From: Sphingorhabdus sp.
GTDB lineage: Bacteria > Pseudomonadota > Alphaproteobacteria > Sphingomonadales > Sphingomonadaceae
Length of the DNA stretch: 64,000 nt
Direction: 5' to 3'
Assembly: GCA_028279555.1 (NCBI GenBank)
Contig: JANQNO010000008.1
Span: 372,001-436,000 of the forward strand
A model generated the notes under the pieces. It did no database searches. It saw only the letters and a list, made by a program, of their open reading frames with translations, and was not told the origin of the DNA. The translations under genes were made by a program, and so were the position numbers. Of the stretch, positions 46,071-54,418 are shown piece after piece. The first letter of the stretch is position 1; each line of letters starts with the position of its first letter.

Positions 46071-46481
46071 ATGCCCCTCTATATGACCAACGCCGCCCAA
46101 GGCGTGATCGATGATGCCGCAAAGAAGAAAATTGCAGCAGACATCACCCGCATCCATTGCGATGTTACCGATGCGCCGCCTGCCTTTGTCCATGCCTTTT
46201 TCGTGGAAGACGCCCCGCATATGCCGCTCGATGATAAATCGGCCTTCCTGCTCGGCAGCATCCGCGCGGGACGCAATGATGAACAGAAGGCACAGATCAT
46301 CGAAGAAATGCGTCAGTCGATCCATGAACATGCCGGGCTGCAGCTGGATGACATCCAGGTCGTGATCCGCGATACGCCGGCCAGCTGGGTAATGGAGGGC
46401 GGCGACATCATGCCCGAACCCGGCGAGGAAGAAGCCTGGTTCACCGCGCATGAAGCGAAACAGGCCGCCGAAAATGCCTGA
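46071..46481 (+). CDS. Tautomerase family protein
   Basis: 136 residues starting MPLYMTNAAQG, which leaves Pro1 as the catalytic base after Met removal. DITRIHCDVTDAPPAFVHAFF and a following long helix fit the 4-oxalocrotonate tautomerase/cis-CaaD-like group of about 130-150 residues. It is preceded by AGGAG and follows the Pro1-less paralogue, so the two may form a hetero-oligomer. The substrate is unknown. The next gene starts within its last codons. Confidence 0.85.
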   Translation: MPLYMTNAAQGVIDDAAKKKIAADITRIHCDVTDAPPAFVHAFFVEDAPHMPLDDKSAFLLGSIRAGRNDEQKAQIIEEMRQSIHEHAGLQLDDIQVVIRDTPASWVMEGGDIMPEPGEEEAWFTAHEAKQAAENA

Positions 46482-47199
46482 TTCGGCGATTATAGTCGGC
46501 GCTGGCGCGTCCGATGGCGTCGGCGGCGCGTTAGCGCGGAAATTTGCCGAACAGGGCCTGCATGCGATTATCGCCGGCCGCACCGAAGAAAAGGTCCAGA
46601 CAATTGCCGAGGAGATCACAGCAAGCGGCGGCTCGGCCGAGGCTGTGCGTGTGGATGTCACGTCGGAAGCCGATCAGGATGCGCTGTTCGCGCTCGCGGC
46701 GGATCGCGGGCCGATTGCCGCCGTGCTCTACAATGCGGGAAATAATGCAATCATCCCGTTTGAGGATCTCGATGCGGAGACAGTTGAAAATTTCTGGCGG
46801 GTCGGCTGCTTCGCCGCCTTCTTGACCGCCAAGCGCGCCATCCCGCTGCTCAAGCAGCAGGGCCAGGGCAGCCTGTTCTTCACCGGCGCGTCGGGTTCGA
46901 TGCGCGGCAAACCCAATTTCGCGCATTTCGCCATGATGAAGGCGGGCCTTCGCATGCTCGCCCAGTCACTCGCCCGCACCTATGGGCCGGACGGTGTGCA
47001 TGTCGCCCATTTTGTGATCGACGGTGTGATCGATGGCGAAATGGTGCGCAACCGCTTTGGCGAATATCTCGACCAAATGGGCGAGGACGGTGCCTTGAAA
47101 CCCGAGGCAATCGCCGAAGCCTTCTGGCATGTCCATACGCAGCATCGCTCGGCCTGGACGCATGAGCTTGACCTGCGCCCGTTCAAGGAAAATTGGTGA
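46474..47199 (+). CDS. Short-chain dehydrogenase/reductase
   Basis: 241 residues from ATG 46474, overlapping the tautomerase stop. The cofactor motif is GAGASDGVGGALA, a slight departure from TGxxxGIG, followed by YNAGNNA near residue 80. In the active-site region the usual Tyr-x3-Lys is not present in its canonical form: after TGASGSM the sequence runs FAHFAMMKAG, so the catalytic Tyr appears replaced by Phe or His. It may therefore be a divergent or non-classical SDR. It forms an operon with the two tautomerase-like genes. Confidence 0.85.
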   Translation: MPDSAIIVGAGASDGVGGALARKFAEQGLHAIIAGRTEEKVQTIAEEITASGGSAEAVRVDVTSEADQDALFALAADRGPIAAVLYNAGNNAIIPFEDLDAETVENFWRVGCFAAFLTAKRAIPLLKQQGQGSLFFTGASGSMRGKPNFAHFAMMKAGLRMLAQSLARTYGPDGVHVAHFVIDGVIDGEMVRNRFGEYLDQMGEDGALKPEAIAEAFWHVHTQHRSAWTHELDLRPFKENW

Positions 47200-47201
47200 G
47201 A

Positions 47202-47600
47202 CTAACCCGCTGATACGGCTGAAGGGCTGCCTTCACGTATATAAAGAAACAACCCGATCAGCGTCATTACGACCTCATAATAGAACAGCCCCATGATCGA
47301 AGTGGGCGGGGTGCCGGCCAGCGCCATGCTCGCTATCCGGCCAATGGCAAAGCTCCCCATAATGATTATTACCAGTCCCACAGCATCGCGGCGGCGGGCT
47401 GGTTTCAGCATGCCCATCAGGAAAAGTGCCGCCAGCCCCAGCGACACGCCGCCATAGGTGGCGCGGAGCATATTATCCATGCCGACGCTACCGGTTTCCA
47501 GGCCGTAGCGGGCGAGAAGCAGGTTGGGATCATGGAGATAACCAAGGCCGATCAGGCCGATCACAACGGCATTCAGACCCAGATAGATTTTTGCGAACAT
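47202..47600 (-). CDS. DUF4345-like four-helix membrane protein
   Basis: 132 residues with four hydrophobic segments and the DUF4345 pattern: YLHDPNLLLARYG after the first helix and NMLRATYGGVSLGLAALF in the second. Function unknown. It lies three bases after the hxlR-like gene and is surely cotranscribed with it. Its end faces the SDR gene with only two bases between stops. Confidence 0.8.
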   Translation of the reverse strand: MFAKIYLGLNAVVIGLIGLGYLHDPNLLLARYGLETGSVGMDNMLRATYGGVSLGLAALFLMGMLKPARRRDAVGLVIIIMGSFAIGRIASMALAGTPPTSIMGLFYYEVVMTLIGLFLYIREGSPSAVSAG

Positions 47601-47603
47601 GAT

Positions 47604-48083
47604 CTACTCCTGTTCTTTCGCCCAATTCTTTGGCGGTGCGTGGTCGGCTTTGCGCATACTGACTTCGCTGAGCGGCATCATCTCGCCATTCTCACGGCGC
47701 GGCCAGACACGGGGAAGCCTCTTGCCGGTTGTACCGTCGATAATTTCAGTCGATGGGCCATCTTCATGAGCCACCCATTTGTCGCCCCATTGTGACAGCG
47801 CGATCATCACCGGTGCCAGCTCCCGGCCCCGTTCGGTGAGCACATATTCGTCGAAAGCGGAGCCATCGGCGGCAGGCACCTTCTCCAATATGCCGCCTTC
47901 AACGAGCTGCGCGAGCCGCGTGGTCAGCGTGTTCTTGGCAATGCCGAGCGATTTTTCAAAATGCTTGAAGCGGTGCGCGCCCATCATCACATCACGGATG
48001 ATCAGCAGCGACCACCAGGAACCGACATGTTCCAGCGTCCGCGCAATCGAACATTGCATATCCGAAAATGATTTGGTTTTCAT
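47604..48083 (-). CDS. HxlR-family transcriptional regulator
   Basis: 159 residues. The winged helix-turn-helix (about 8-105) contains the family hallmarks CSIARTLEHVGSWWSLLIIRD and HFEKSLGIAKNTLTTRLAQLVEGGILEK; Cys11 is in the position of the redox- or electrophile-sensing cysteine of YodB/HypR-type members. A C-terminal extension of about 50 residues follows. The inverted repeat at 48099-48143 lies 16 bases in front of its start, and a near copy lies at 45644-45688, so it probably controls itself and the GST/tautomerase/SDR genes. Confidence 0.92.
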   Translation of the reverse strand: MKTKSFSDMQCSIARTLEHVGSWWSLLIIRDVMMGAHRFKHFEKSLGIAKNTLTTRLAQLVEGGILEKVPAADGSAFDEYVLTERGRELAPVMIALSQWGDKWVAHEDGPSTEIIDGTTGKRLPRVWPRRENGEMMPLSEVSMRKADHAPPKNWAKEQE

Positions 48084-48098
48084 CGCCTAGCCTATTTG

Positions 48099-48143
48099 GT
48101 TGCAATATTAGACCATATGGCATTTCTGGTTCCATAATGCAAC
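48099..48143. promoter_or_regulatory. Putative HxlR operator, site 2 (autoregulatory)
   Basis: Inverted repeat GTTGCAATATTAGACCA (48099-48115) and TGGTTCCATAATGCAAC (48127-48143) with an 11-base spacer, the same geometry as site 1. It is just upstream of the hxlR-like start and ends at the last base of the glpD stop codon. This spacing suggests autoregulation, probably repression. Confidence 0.72.
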
Positions 48144-49648
48144 TATTTCTGGCTGTGCGTGCTCATCCAGGCTTCGAGCGCAGCGGCCTGTTCCCCGTCC
48201 AGATGCAGCCCCAGCTTGGAGCGCCGCCACAGGATATCCTCGGCGCAGCGCGCAAACTCACTCTCCACAAGATAGCGGACTTCTGCTTCATAAAGGCCAC
48301 CGCCAAAATCCTCGCCTAGCTCGCTGGTCGACCTGGCATCTCCCAATATGCTTCGCGCCAGTGTGCCATAGGATTCGAACAGGCGGGCCGCGCAGTTGGC
48401 ATCGAGCCAGGGATAATCGCGCTGAAAATTCATGATTTCAGCCGATCGTTCCTCGAAGGGGAAGTCGCCGCCTGGCAGCGGAGCATGGTGGGTCCAGCTC
48501 TCGCCCAAATCGGGATAGAATGACCTCAATTTCTCTATCGCATGCTCGGCCAGCTTGCGAAAAGTGGTGAGCTTACCGCCATATATCGACAATAAAGCTG
48601 CCTTCTCCCCGTCGCCGCCGGTGAGATCGAATACATAGTCGCGGGTGACGACGCTGGCAGAAGACGACTTGTCATCGAAAAGCGGGCGAATGCCGGCATA
48701 GCTCCACAGCACGTCGCCCGGCGAAATCGCTTCTTCGAAATAGCTATTGACCGCATCACACAGGTAACGCGTTTCCGCATCGGAAATCTGGACCGCGCCG
48801 TCGGGCGCTTTCAACTCGACATCGGTGGTGCCGATGAGCGTGAAGCGGCCCTCATAGGGCATCGCAAAGATCACGCGGCCATCGGCCGATTGGAAAATAT
48901 AGCCATGATCGCCTGCATAAAGCTGGTGCGTGACGATATGGCTGCCCTTGACAAGGCGGACACCGGCATCTTCGCTAAACTGCCCCGCACGCCCCGCCAC
49001 CTCGTCGACCCAGGGGCCGGCGGCATTGACGACCACGCGCGCTTCGACTGTGCTCACCCTGCCGTCATCTGCCTTCAGGCTCGCGGTCCAGCCATCTCCC
49101 CCGCGCTGCAACGCGGTGCATTCGGTATGCGCGCGAATGTCGGCCCCGCGCCGCTGCGCGTCGACCGCATTCAGCACCACGAGCCGCGCATCGTCGGCCC
49201 AGCAATCGGAATATTCGAAACCGGTGACGAGCCCTGCCTGCAGGGGCTTGCCCTGCCCCACCGCCTTTAGCTTGAGTTTTCGGGTGCCCGGCAGCGCAGA
49301 ACGGCGGACCAGATTGTCATAGAGAAACAGGCCCAGCCGCAGCAGCCAGGCAGGACGCATCCCCTTTAGCACCGGAAGGACAATACGCATCGGCCAAACC
49401 ACATGCGGGGAAATCCGCAGCAGCCTCTCCCGCTCTTTCAGCGATTCGCGGACTAGCCGGAATTCATAATGCTCCAGATAGCGCAGCCCGCCATGGATCA
49501 GCTTGGAGCTGGCAGACGAGGTGTGGCTGGCAAGATCGTCCTTCTCGCAGAGCAGCACCTTGAGCCCGCGCCCGGCCGCGTCGCGGGCAATGCCGACGCC
49601 ATTGATGCCGCCGCCAACGACCAGCAGATCATATTTGCGCTTTTCCAT
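48143..49648 (-). CDS. glpD: Aerobic glycerol-3-phosphate dehydrogenase
   Basis: 501 residues from the ATG at 49648 (MEKRKYDLLVVGGGINGVG); a longer open frame upstream is not needed. FAD-binding motif GGGINGVGIARDAAGRG, then SSASSKLIHGGLRYLE, the GlpD signature. The membrane-associated flavoenzyme oxidises glycerol 3-phosphate to dihydroxyacetone phosphate and feeds the quinone pool. It is divergent from glpK across 120 bases; no glpF or glpR lies nearby. Confidence 0.95.
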   Translation of the reverse strand: MEKRKYDLLVVGGGINGVGIARDAAGRGLKVLLCEKDDLASHTSSASSKLIHGGLRYLEHYEFRLVRESLKERERLLRISPHVVWPMRIVLPVLKGMRPAWLLRLGLFLYDNLVRRSALPGTRKLKLKAVGQGKPLQAGLVTGFEYSDCWADDARLVVLNAVDAQRRGADIRAHTECTALQRGGDGWTASLKADDGRVSTVEARVVVNAAGPWVDEVAGRAGQFSEDAGVRLVKGSHIVTHQLYAGDHGYIFQSADGRVIFAMPYEGRFTLIGTTDVELKAPDGAVQISDAETRYLCDAVNSYFEEAISPGDVLWSYAGIRPLFDDKSSSASVVTRDYVFDLTGGDGEKAALLSIYGGKLTTFRKLAEHAIEKLRSFYPDLGESWTHHAPLPGGDFPFEERSAEIMNFQRDYPWLDANCAARLFESYGTLARSILGDARSTSELGEDFGGGLYEAEVRYLVESEFARCAEDILWRRSKLGLHLDGEQAAALEAWMSTHSQK

Positions 49649-49768
49649 TCCGAACCCTTTTTTGGCGACCAAGGCGTTGATAATGTGGGCCGCGGCCATC
49701 GCAAGCGAAATCCATAGGAGCGTTGCGGTGGCCCCGCATATTGTTATGAACAAGGCGGAGGAGAGGCC
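49649..49768. promoter_or_regulatory. Divergent glpD/glpK promoter region
   Basis: 120 bases between the two starts. A small inverted repeat TTGTT-ATG-AACAA (49741-49753) lies just before the GGAGGAG ribosome-binding site of glpK. Whether it is an operator is unclear. Confidence 0.35.
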
Positions 49769-51244
49769 ATGAGCAGCGAATATCTTCTGGTCATCGACGA
49801 AGGCACGACCTCGACCCGCGCGATGCTGTTTTCAGCCGATGGCAAGCCTGCAGGCTCGGCGCAAAAACCGCTGACACAGCATTATCCCGGACCCGGCCTC
49901 GTCGAACATGATGCCGAAGAAATCTGGCGGCATACGCTTTCCTGCGCGCAGGACATGGTCGATCAGGCAGGCGGCGCTGAAAAGATCGCCGGGATCGGCA
50001 TCACCAACCAGCGCGAGACGATCGTGTTCTGGGACAGGCGCACTGGCAAGCCGCTGGCTCCGGCCATCGTCTGGCAGGACAGGCGCACGGCAGACGATTG
50101 CCAGCGACTGAAGGACGCGGGTCACGAAGCCCATGTCCAGTCCAGAACCGGCCTGCTCCTCGATCCCTATTTCAGCGGCAGCAAGATCGGCTGGGCGCTC
50201 AAAAACTGGCCGCAGCTCGCAGAGGCGGGCGAGCATCTCGCGGCCGGAACGATAGAGAGCTACCTGGTCTTTCGCCTGACCGGCGGCGTCCATGTCAGCG
50301 ATGCCACCAACGCCTCGCGCACCGCCTTGATGGGAATCGGCAGCGGCGGCTGGGACGATAGCTTGCTTGATCTGTTCGATGTTCCGCGCCGCATATTGCC
50401 GGAGATTGTCGATTGTGCAGGCGAGATCGGGATGACGCAGGCGGAGCTGTTCGGCGCGCCAATTGCGATCACCGGCATGGCGGGCGACCAGCAGGCCGCG
50501 ACCATCGGCCAGGGCTGCTTCGCACCCGGCCAGACCAAGGCGACCTATGGCACCGGTGCCTTTGTACTCACCCAGACGGGACGCGAAATGCCGACCTCCA
50601 GGAACCGGCTGCTATCGACCATTTGCTGGCAGCTGGGCGGAGCGCGCCGCTATGCTCTGGAAGGCTCGATCTTCGTTGCCGGCAGCCTGGTGCAATGGCT
50701 GCGCGACGAGCTCGGCCTGATCGAGGCGGCAGCAGACACCGAGCCGCTCGCCCGGCAGGCCGGGGACAATGGCGGCGTGTATCTGGTGCCCGCGCTTTCC
50801 GGGCTGGGCGCGCCGCATTGGCGGCCCGATGCAACGGCAATGATCCACGGCCTGACATTTGCCACCGGCAAGGCGCATATCGCGCGCGCCGCGCTGGAGG
50901 CGATGGCGCATCAGACGCATGATCTGAAAACCGCTTTCGCTGCCGATGGCGCGGATTGGGGCGAGCTGCGCGTCGATGGCGGCATGGTGGCGAATGACTG
51001 GCTGGCGCAGGATCTTGCCGATATGCTGGGTCTGAAAGTGGAGCGCCCCGAGTTTGTCGAGACGACTGCGCTGGGCGCAGCCATGCTCGCGGCGGTCGGT
51101 GCCGGCCTCTATCCCGCGCTGGAAGACACGGCCGCAATGCGCGGCAAGGTCAGGCATTTCGACAGCGAAATGGCCGGGGCCGAGCGGGAAAAACGCCTGC
51201 GCGGCTGGCAGGACGTGCTGTCCCGCGTGCTTGGTCAAAGCTGA
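49769..51244 (+). CDS. glpK: Glycerol kinase
   Basis: 491 residues. N-terminal phosphate-binding segment VIDEGTTSTRAMLF, FGGY motifs such as GIGITNQRETIVFWDRRTG, and the C-terminal LRVDGGMVANDWLAQ with the ADP-binding GlpK signature. It phosphorylates glycerol to sn-glycerol 3-phosphate in the cytoplasm, the substrate of the divergent glpD product. GGAGGAG lies six bases before the ATG. Confidence 0.96.
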   Translation: MSSEYLLVIDEGTTSTRAMLFSADGKPAGSAQKPLTQHYPGPGLVEHDAEEIWRHTLSCAQDMVDQAGGAEKIAGIGITNQRETIVFWDRRTGKPLAPAIVWQDRRTADDCQRLKDAGHEAHVQSRTGLLLDPYFSGSKIGWALKNWPQLAEAGEHLAAGTIESYLVFRLTGGVHVSDATNASRTALMGIGSGGWDDSLLDLFDVPRRILPEIVDCAGEIGMTQAELFGAPIAITGMAGDQQAATIGQGCFAPGQTKATYGTGAFVLTQTGREMPTSRNRLLSTICWQLGGARRYALEGSIFVAGSLVQWLRDELGLIEAAADTEPLARQAGDNGGVYLVPALSGLGAPHWRPDATAMIHGLTFATGKAHIARAALEAMAHQTHDLKTAFAADGADWGELRVDGGMVANDWLAQDLADMLGLKVERPEFVETTALGAAMLAAVGAGLYPALEDTAAMRGKVRHFDSEMAGAEREKRLRGWQDVLSRVLGQS

Positions 51245-51266
51245 ACGAAAGCAACACCAAGCCGGG

Positions 51267-51812
51267 TCAAACCGCCATCTCGTGGTGCTGTGCATAGAGC
51301 TTCTTGCGCGCATAATGCAGCCGGGTTTTGACGGTGTTGGCCGGGCAACCCAGAATGTCGGCAATATCCGACAGCGGCAATTCCTCATAATAGAAGAGCT
51401 GGACCACCTCGCGGTGCTGCAGGCTGAGCTGAGCCAATGCCGTCTTCAGCCATTCGGCATCGCTGAGCGATGCAGCCTGCTGCTCGGGATCGGGGCTCTC
51501 GTCGATTTCAACCGGACCGGACTGCGCCTGCAAGTCGACTTTTTGATCGCCGAATTTGCGCAGCCAGTCGACCGCCTTGTTGCGCACGACGCGCCTGATC
51601 CATCCCGCCGCATTGCCGCGCGCGGAATATTTGGCGGCATTCTTCCACAGGTCGAGAAAGGCCTCATCGACAACATCCTCGGCCGCCTCCCGGTCGCCGG
51701 CCAGGATTGCCATCGCATAGGCGGTGAGCCGCTTCTGGTGAATGCGGTAATAATCCGAAAAGGCCGCGCGGTCCCCCTTCGCGATCCTCGCAAGCATGTC
51801 GCTATCCTGCAT
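51267..51812 (-). CDS. ECF-type RNA polymerase sigma factor
   Basis: 181 residues from the ATG at 51812, behind GGGAGGAAAA. Region 2 contains FSDYYRIHQKRLTAYAMAI and AEDVVDEAFLDLWKNAAKY (-10 recognition); region 4 contains LSLQHREVVQLFYYEELPLSDIADIL and a helix-turn-helix CPANTVKTRLHYARKKL (-35 recognition). It follows the methyltransferase-like gene by 21 bases in the same operon. The likely anti-sigma partner is the membrane protein at 59011-59679, in the facing operon. Confidence 0.93.
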   Translation of the reverse strand: MQDSDMLARIAKGDRAAFSDYYRIHQKRLTAYAMAILAGDREAAEDVVDEAFLDLWKNAAKYSARGNAAGWIRRVVRNKAVDWLRKFGDQKVDLQAQSGPVEIDESPDPEQQAASLSDAEWLKTALAQLSLQHREVVQLFYYEELPLSDIADILGCPANTVKTRLHYARKKLYAQHHEMAV

Positions 51813-51833
51813 GATTTTTCCTCCCAGCATGAT

Positions 51834-52583
51834 CTATGCCGCCTGTCTTTTCTGCATCTCGCTCCAGGCCAGGCTGCCGCTGGCGTCATGGAACTGCGCG
51901 AATGAAAGACCGGCTGCTGCCGCGATCTGCGCGAGCGCATCGTCGCGGTGGCATTGAACGGTTTGTTTTTCACAGATGATCTTCCAGCCCATCCCGAGAT
52001 GGTTGGGCGCGAAGCTGGACAGGGTCAGGCAGCCCGAAGCCGCCAGCAGCGCGGCGGCGCGGCCGACAAATTTTTGCAGTTCGTCGCGTGTCATCGCATC
52101 GGCCAGCGCAGGCGCGAGAATGCGGTCGAATTTCCGCCCCAGCGTCTCGGCCGCGGCTATCTCGGCTACACAATGCAGATCGGCAAGCGGCTCCTTGGCG
52201 AGAAAGTCTTCTACTTTCCGGCCCGGCGAACCGATCAAGCAGATGGCCTTGCCCGATTTGGAGGCCTCTTCGATCACCGAAAGTGTCAGTTTTTCCCGCA
52301 GCCTCTGCCCGCGCTCTGTCGACAGTCTGGACACGGCATAATGGAGCCTGTCTGCGGTGGTGGAGCCCGGTTCTTCAGGAGCCGTTCCATTGCCGCGCAG
52401 CTTGACGAAGCGCGCCAGCGGATGCGCCTGAAGCAGCCGGTTCAGCCGGGCGGTATCGATCCCCGCCGCCAATGCACCATCGAGCGTGCCGGCGAGCAGC
52501 AATATGGCTTCGTCAAATCCTGCCGTTTCCACCTGGAGAAGCAGCTGATCGAAAATCTGTTGAAGATGGGTGTCGCTTTGCAT
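51834..52583 (-). CDS. Methyltransferase-like protein of unknown function, cotranscribed with sigma gene
   Basis: 249 residues from ATG 52583. The C-terminal half has the beta/alpha rhythm of a class I SAM-dependent methyltransferase core: AICLIGSPGRKVEDFL (where GxGxG would be expected, not present), ADLHCVAEI, FDRILAPALADAMTRDELQ and LLAASGCLTLSSFAP. The N-terminal half is helical and has no family I recognise. It may have lost SAM binding. It is the first gene before the ECF sigma factor and divergent from the regulator gene at 52707. Confidence 0.65.
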   Translation of the reverse strand: MQSDTHLQQIFDQLLLQVETAGFDEAILLLAGTLDGALAAGIDTARLNRLLQAHPLARFVKLRGNGTAPEEPGSTTADRLHYAVSRLSTERGQRLREKLTLSVIEEASKSGKAICLIGSPGRKVEDFLAKEPLADLHCVAEIAAAETLGRKFDRILAPALADAMTRDELQKFVGRAAALLAASGCLTLSSFAPNHLGMGWKIICEKQTVQCHRDDALAQIAAAAGLSFAQFHDASGSLAWSEMQKRQAA

Positions 52584-52706
52584 GCCAAACGCAATAAGTC
52601 GGCAGCGTCGGGGCGATGTGAGCGCGGCGTCCAAAAAATGTGAAAAAGCCCGTGAATTTTACATTCAAGCTGATATTCGTGGAGTCAAACGGGGGAGCAA
52701 CAATCC
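52584..52706. promoter_or_regulatory. Divergent promoter region of the ECF/P450-DyP island
   Basis: 123 bases between two divergent operon starts. The stretch 52620-52690 is AT-richer than its surroundings. The ribosome-binding site GGGGGAG precedes the 52707 start. No convincing ECF -35 element of the GGAAC kind was seen. Confidence 0.4.
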
Positions 52707-54386
52707 ATGTTGCCAGATGGCAGTGCCTTCAAACTGGCATTGTTGGGGCCGTTCCGGTTGGAAAGCCCTGACGGGTCGCGAATTGAAATCAGGAGCAAGC
52801 GCGGACAGGCGCTGCTCGCGATGCTCGCTGCAGCGGAAAATGGGGAACGCAGCCGCAGCTGGCTGCAGGAAAAATTGTGGGGATCAAGAGCGCCGGAGCA
52901 GGCCAATGCCAGCCTGCGCCGGGAACTGTCCAATCTCAGAAAACTGACCAACGCCGAATATGATCTGCTCGAATCCGACAATGGCCGGGCGTGGCTCGAT
53001 CTAGACCTGATGGATGTCGATATCCGCACACAAAATGGGCATTCGCTCGACGAGTTCCTGGAAGGGCTGGATATTCCCGGCGAAGAAGCCTTTGAAGACT
53101 GGCTGCGCGCAGAGAGGGCGGCGATCCGCGGGCGGATGGAGGCTGGGCGAAGCGAAAGCGGAGACGCCCCATATCCGCCCCCTGCAAGCCAGATCGACAT
53201 CAGGGAATTTTCCGAGAAGCCGGCAATCGCCGTGCTGCCCTTTCAAACCCACGGCGAAGACCCCTTGCTCGAACAAATTGCGCATGGTTTGAGCGAGGAT
53301 CTGATCAATCATCTTTCGCGGCTCCGGTGGTTGCCTGTCATTGCGCGCAGCTCGAGCTTTGCAGACGATCTGAGACATGTCGATGCCGACGAGGCCGGCA
53401 AGCAGCTTGGCGCGCAATATATTGTCGAAGGCACCTTGAGAAAGACCGGAGAGCAGGCGACGCTGATGCCGATGCTGATCGACATGCGCAGCGGCCAGTC
53501 GATCTGGTCTGAAAAAATCGACCTGCCGGCGGTCGATGAGGCGGATGCACTGGAACGGCTGACCACCGAAATTACCACCGCATTGGGAACGCAGGTTGAT
53601 ATCAGGGAGCAATCGCGCGCGCAGCGCAGCGCCCAGAGCGGTTCCATCAATCAGCTGATCTGGCGCGGCCGCTGGCATCTGAACCGGCTAACCAAGGAAG
53701 ATTTCGTTCAGGCCGAAGCGTATTTCGAAGAGGCGCTGCGGCTGGAGCCCAACTCGCCCGAAGCGCTGATCCAGATGACCTGGGTCAGGCTCTGGAATTT
53801 ATGGTTTGCCCGCGGCAGCGAAGCGAAAATTCGCGAAGTGCGCAAAATGGCGCAAAAGGCAATCATCGCCGACTATGACGATGCGCGCGGCCACATGCTT
53901 GCCGGAATAGCCGAGACATGGCTGAAGCAGCCCTTGCGCTCGCGGGCGCTTCTTGAAAGGGCGATCGAACTCAACCCCAGCCTGGTGCTCGCGCATGCGC
54001 ATTACGGCGCAACCTTTTTCTTTGCAGGCGAGCCTGAAAAGGCAATCGGACCGATCGATATCGCCATCCGGCTGAGCCCGAACGACCAGCAGCTATTTTA
54101 TATTCTTGGCGAACGGGCGATGGCCAATCTGATGCTCGAAAATTATGGCGAGGCCATAGCCGACGCCGATCAGTCGATCCTGCGGCGCCCCGGCTACTGG
54201 TATGCCCATATGGTGAAGGCCAATGCGCTTGTCGGAGCCGAGAGAATGGAGGATGCCAAGACGGCCATGCAGGAACTGATGGCGTCCACGCCAGACTTTG
54301 AACCGGAGTATATTCGCTGGCTCCCCTTCCCCGATTCAGGCTGGCCGGACAAGCTGCGTAACGGATTGAACCTTTTGCTGAACTAA
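52707..54386 (+). CDS. Winged-helix regulator with TolB-like and TPR domains
   Basis: 559 residues. N-terminal winged helix of the OmpR/SARP type (about 8-95: LALLGPFRLESPDG, RGQALLAMLA, LQEKLWG, ASLRRELSNLRKL). A TolB-like/FlgO-like domain follows (about 170-310, PAIAVLPFQTHGEDPLLEQIAHGLSEDL), as in many adenylate-cyclase-associated and SARP-like regulators. TPR repeats fill about 315-550. No transmembrane segment is evident, so it should act in the cytoplasm. It is the first gene of the block and ends 32 bases before the P450-DyP gene, which it probably controls. Confidence 0.88.
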   Translation: MLPDGSAFKLALLGPFRLESPDGSRIEIRSKRGQALLAMLAAAENGERSRSWLQEKLWGSRAPEQANASLRRELSNLRKLTNAEYDLLESDNGRAWLDLDLMDVDIRTQNGHSLDEFLEGLDIPGEEAFEDWLRAERAAIRGRMEAGRSESGDAPYPPPASQIDIREFSEKPAIAVLPFQTHGEDPLLEQIAHGLSEDLINHLSRLRWLPVIARSSSFADDLRHVDADEAGKQLGAQYIVEGTLRKTGEQATLMPMLIDMRSGQSIWSEKIDLPAVDEADALERLTTEITTALGTQVDIREQSRAQRSAQSGSINQLIWRGRWHLNRLTKEDFVQAEAYFEEALRLEPNSPEALIQMTWVRLWNLWFARGSEAKIREVRKMAQKAIIADYDDARGHMLAGIAETWLKQPLRSRALLERAIELNPSLVLAHAHYGATFFFAGEPEKAIGPIDIAIRLSPNDQQLFYILGERAMANLMLENYGEAIADADQSILRRPGYWYAHMVKANALVGAERMEDAKTAMQELMASTPDFEPEYIRWLPFPDSGWPDKLRNGLNLLLN

Positions 54387-54418
54387 ACCGACCAGGGCCA
54401 AGAGTTTTAGAGGGGCCG

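Noticed and set aside
49649-49753. 35-codon hydrophobic extension of glpD
   Set aside because: GlpD proteins start close to the FAD motif, as from ATG 49648. The extension overlaps the divergent glpK promoter.
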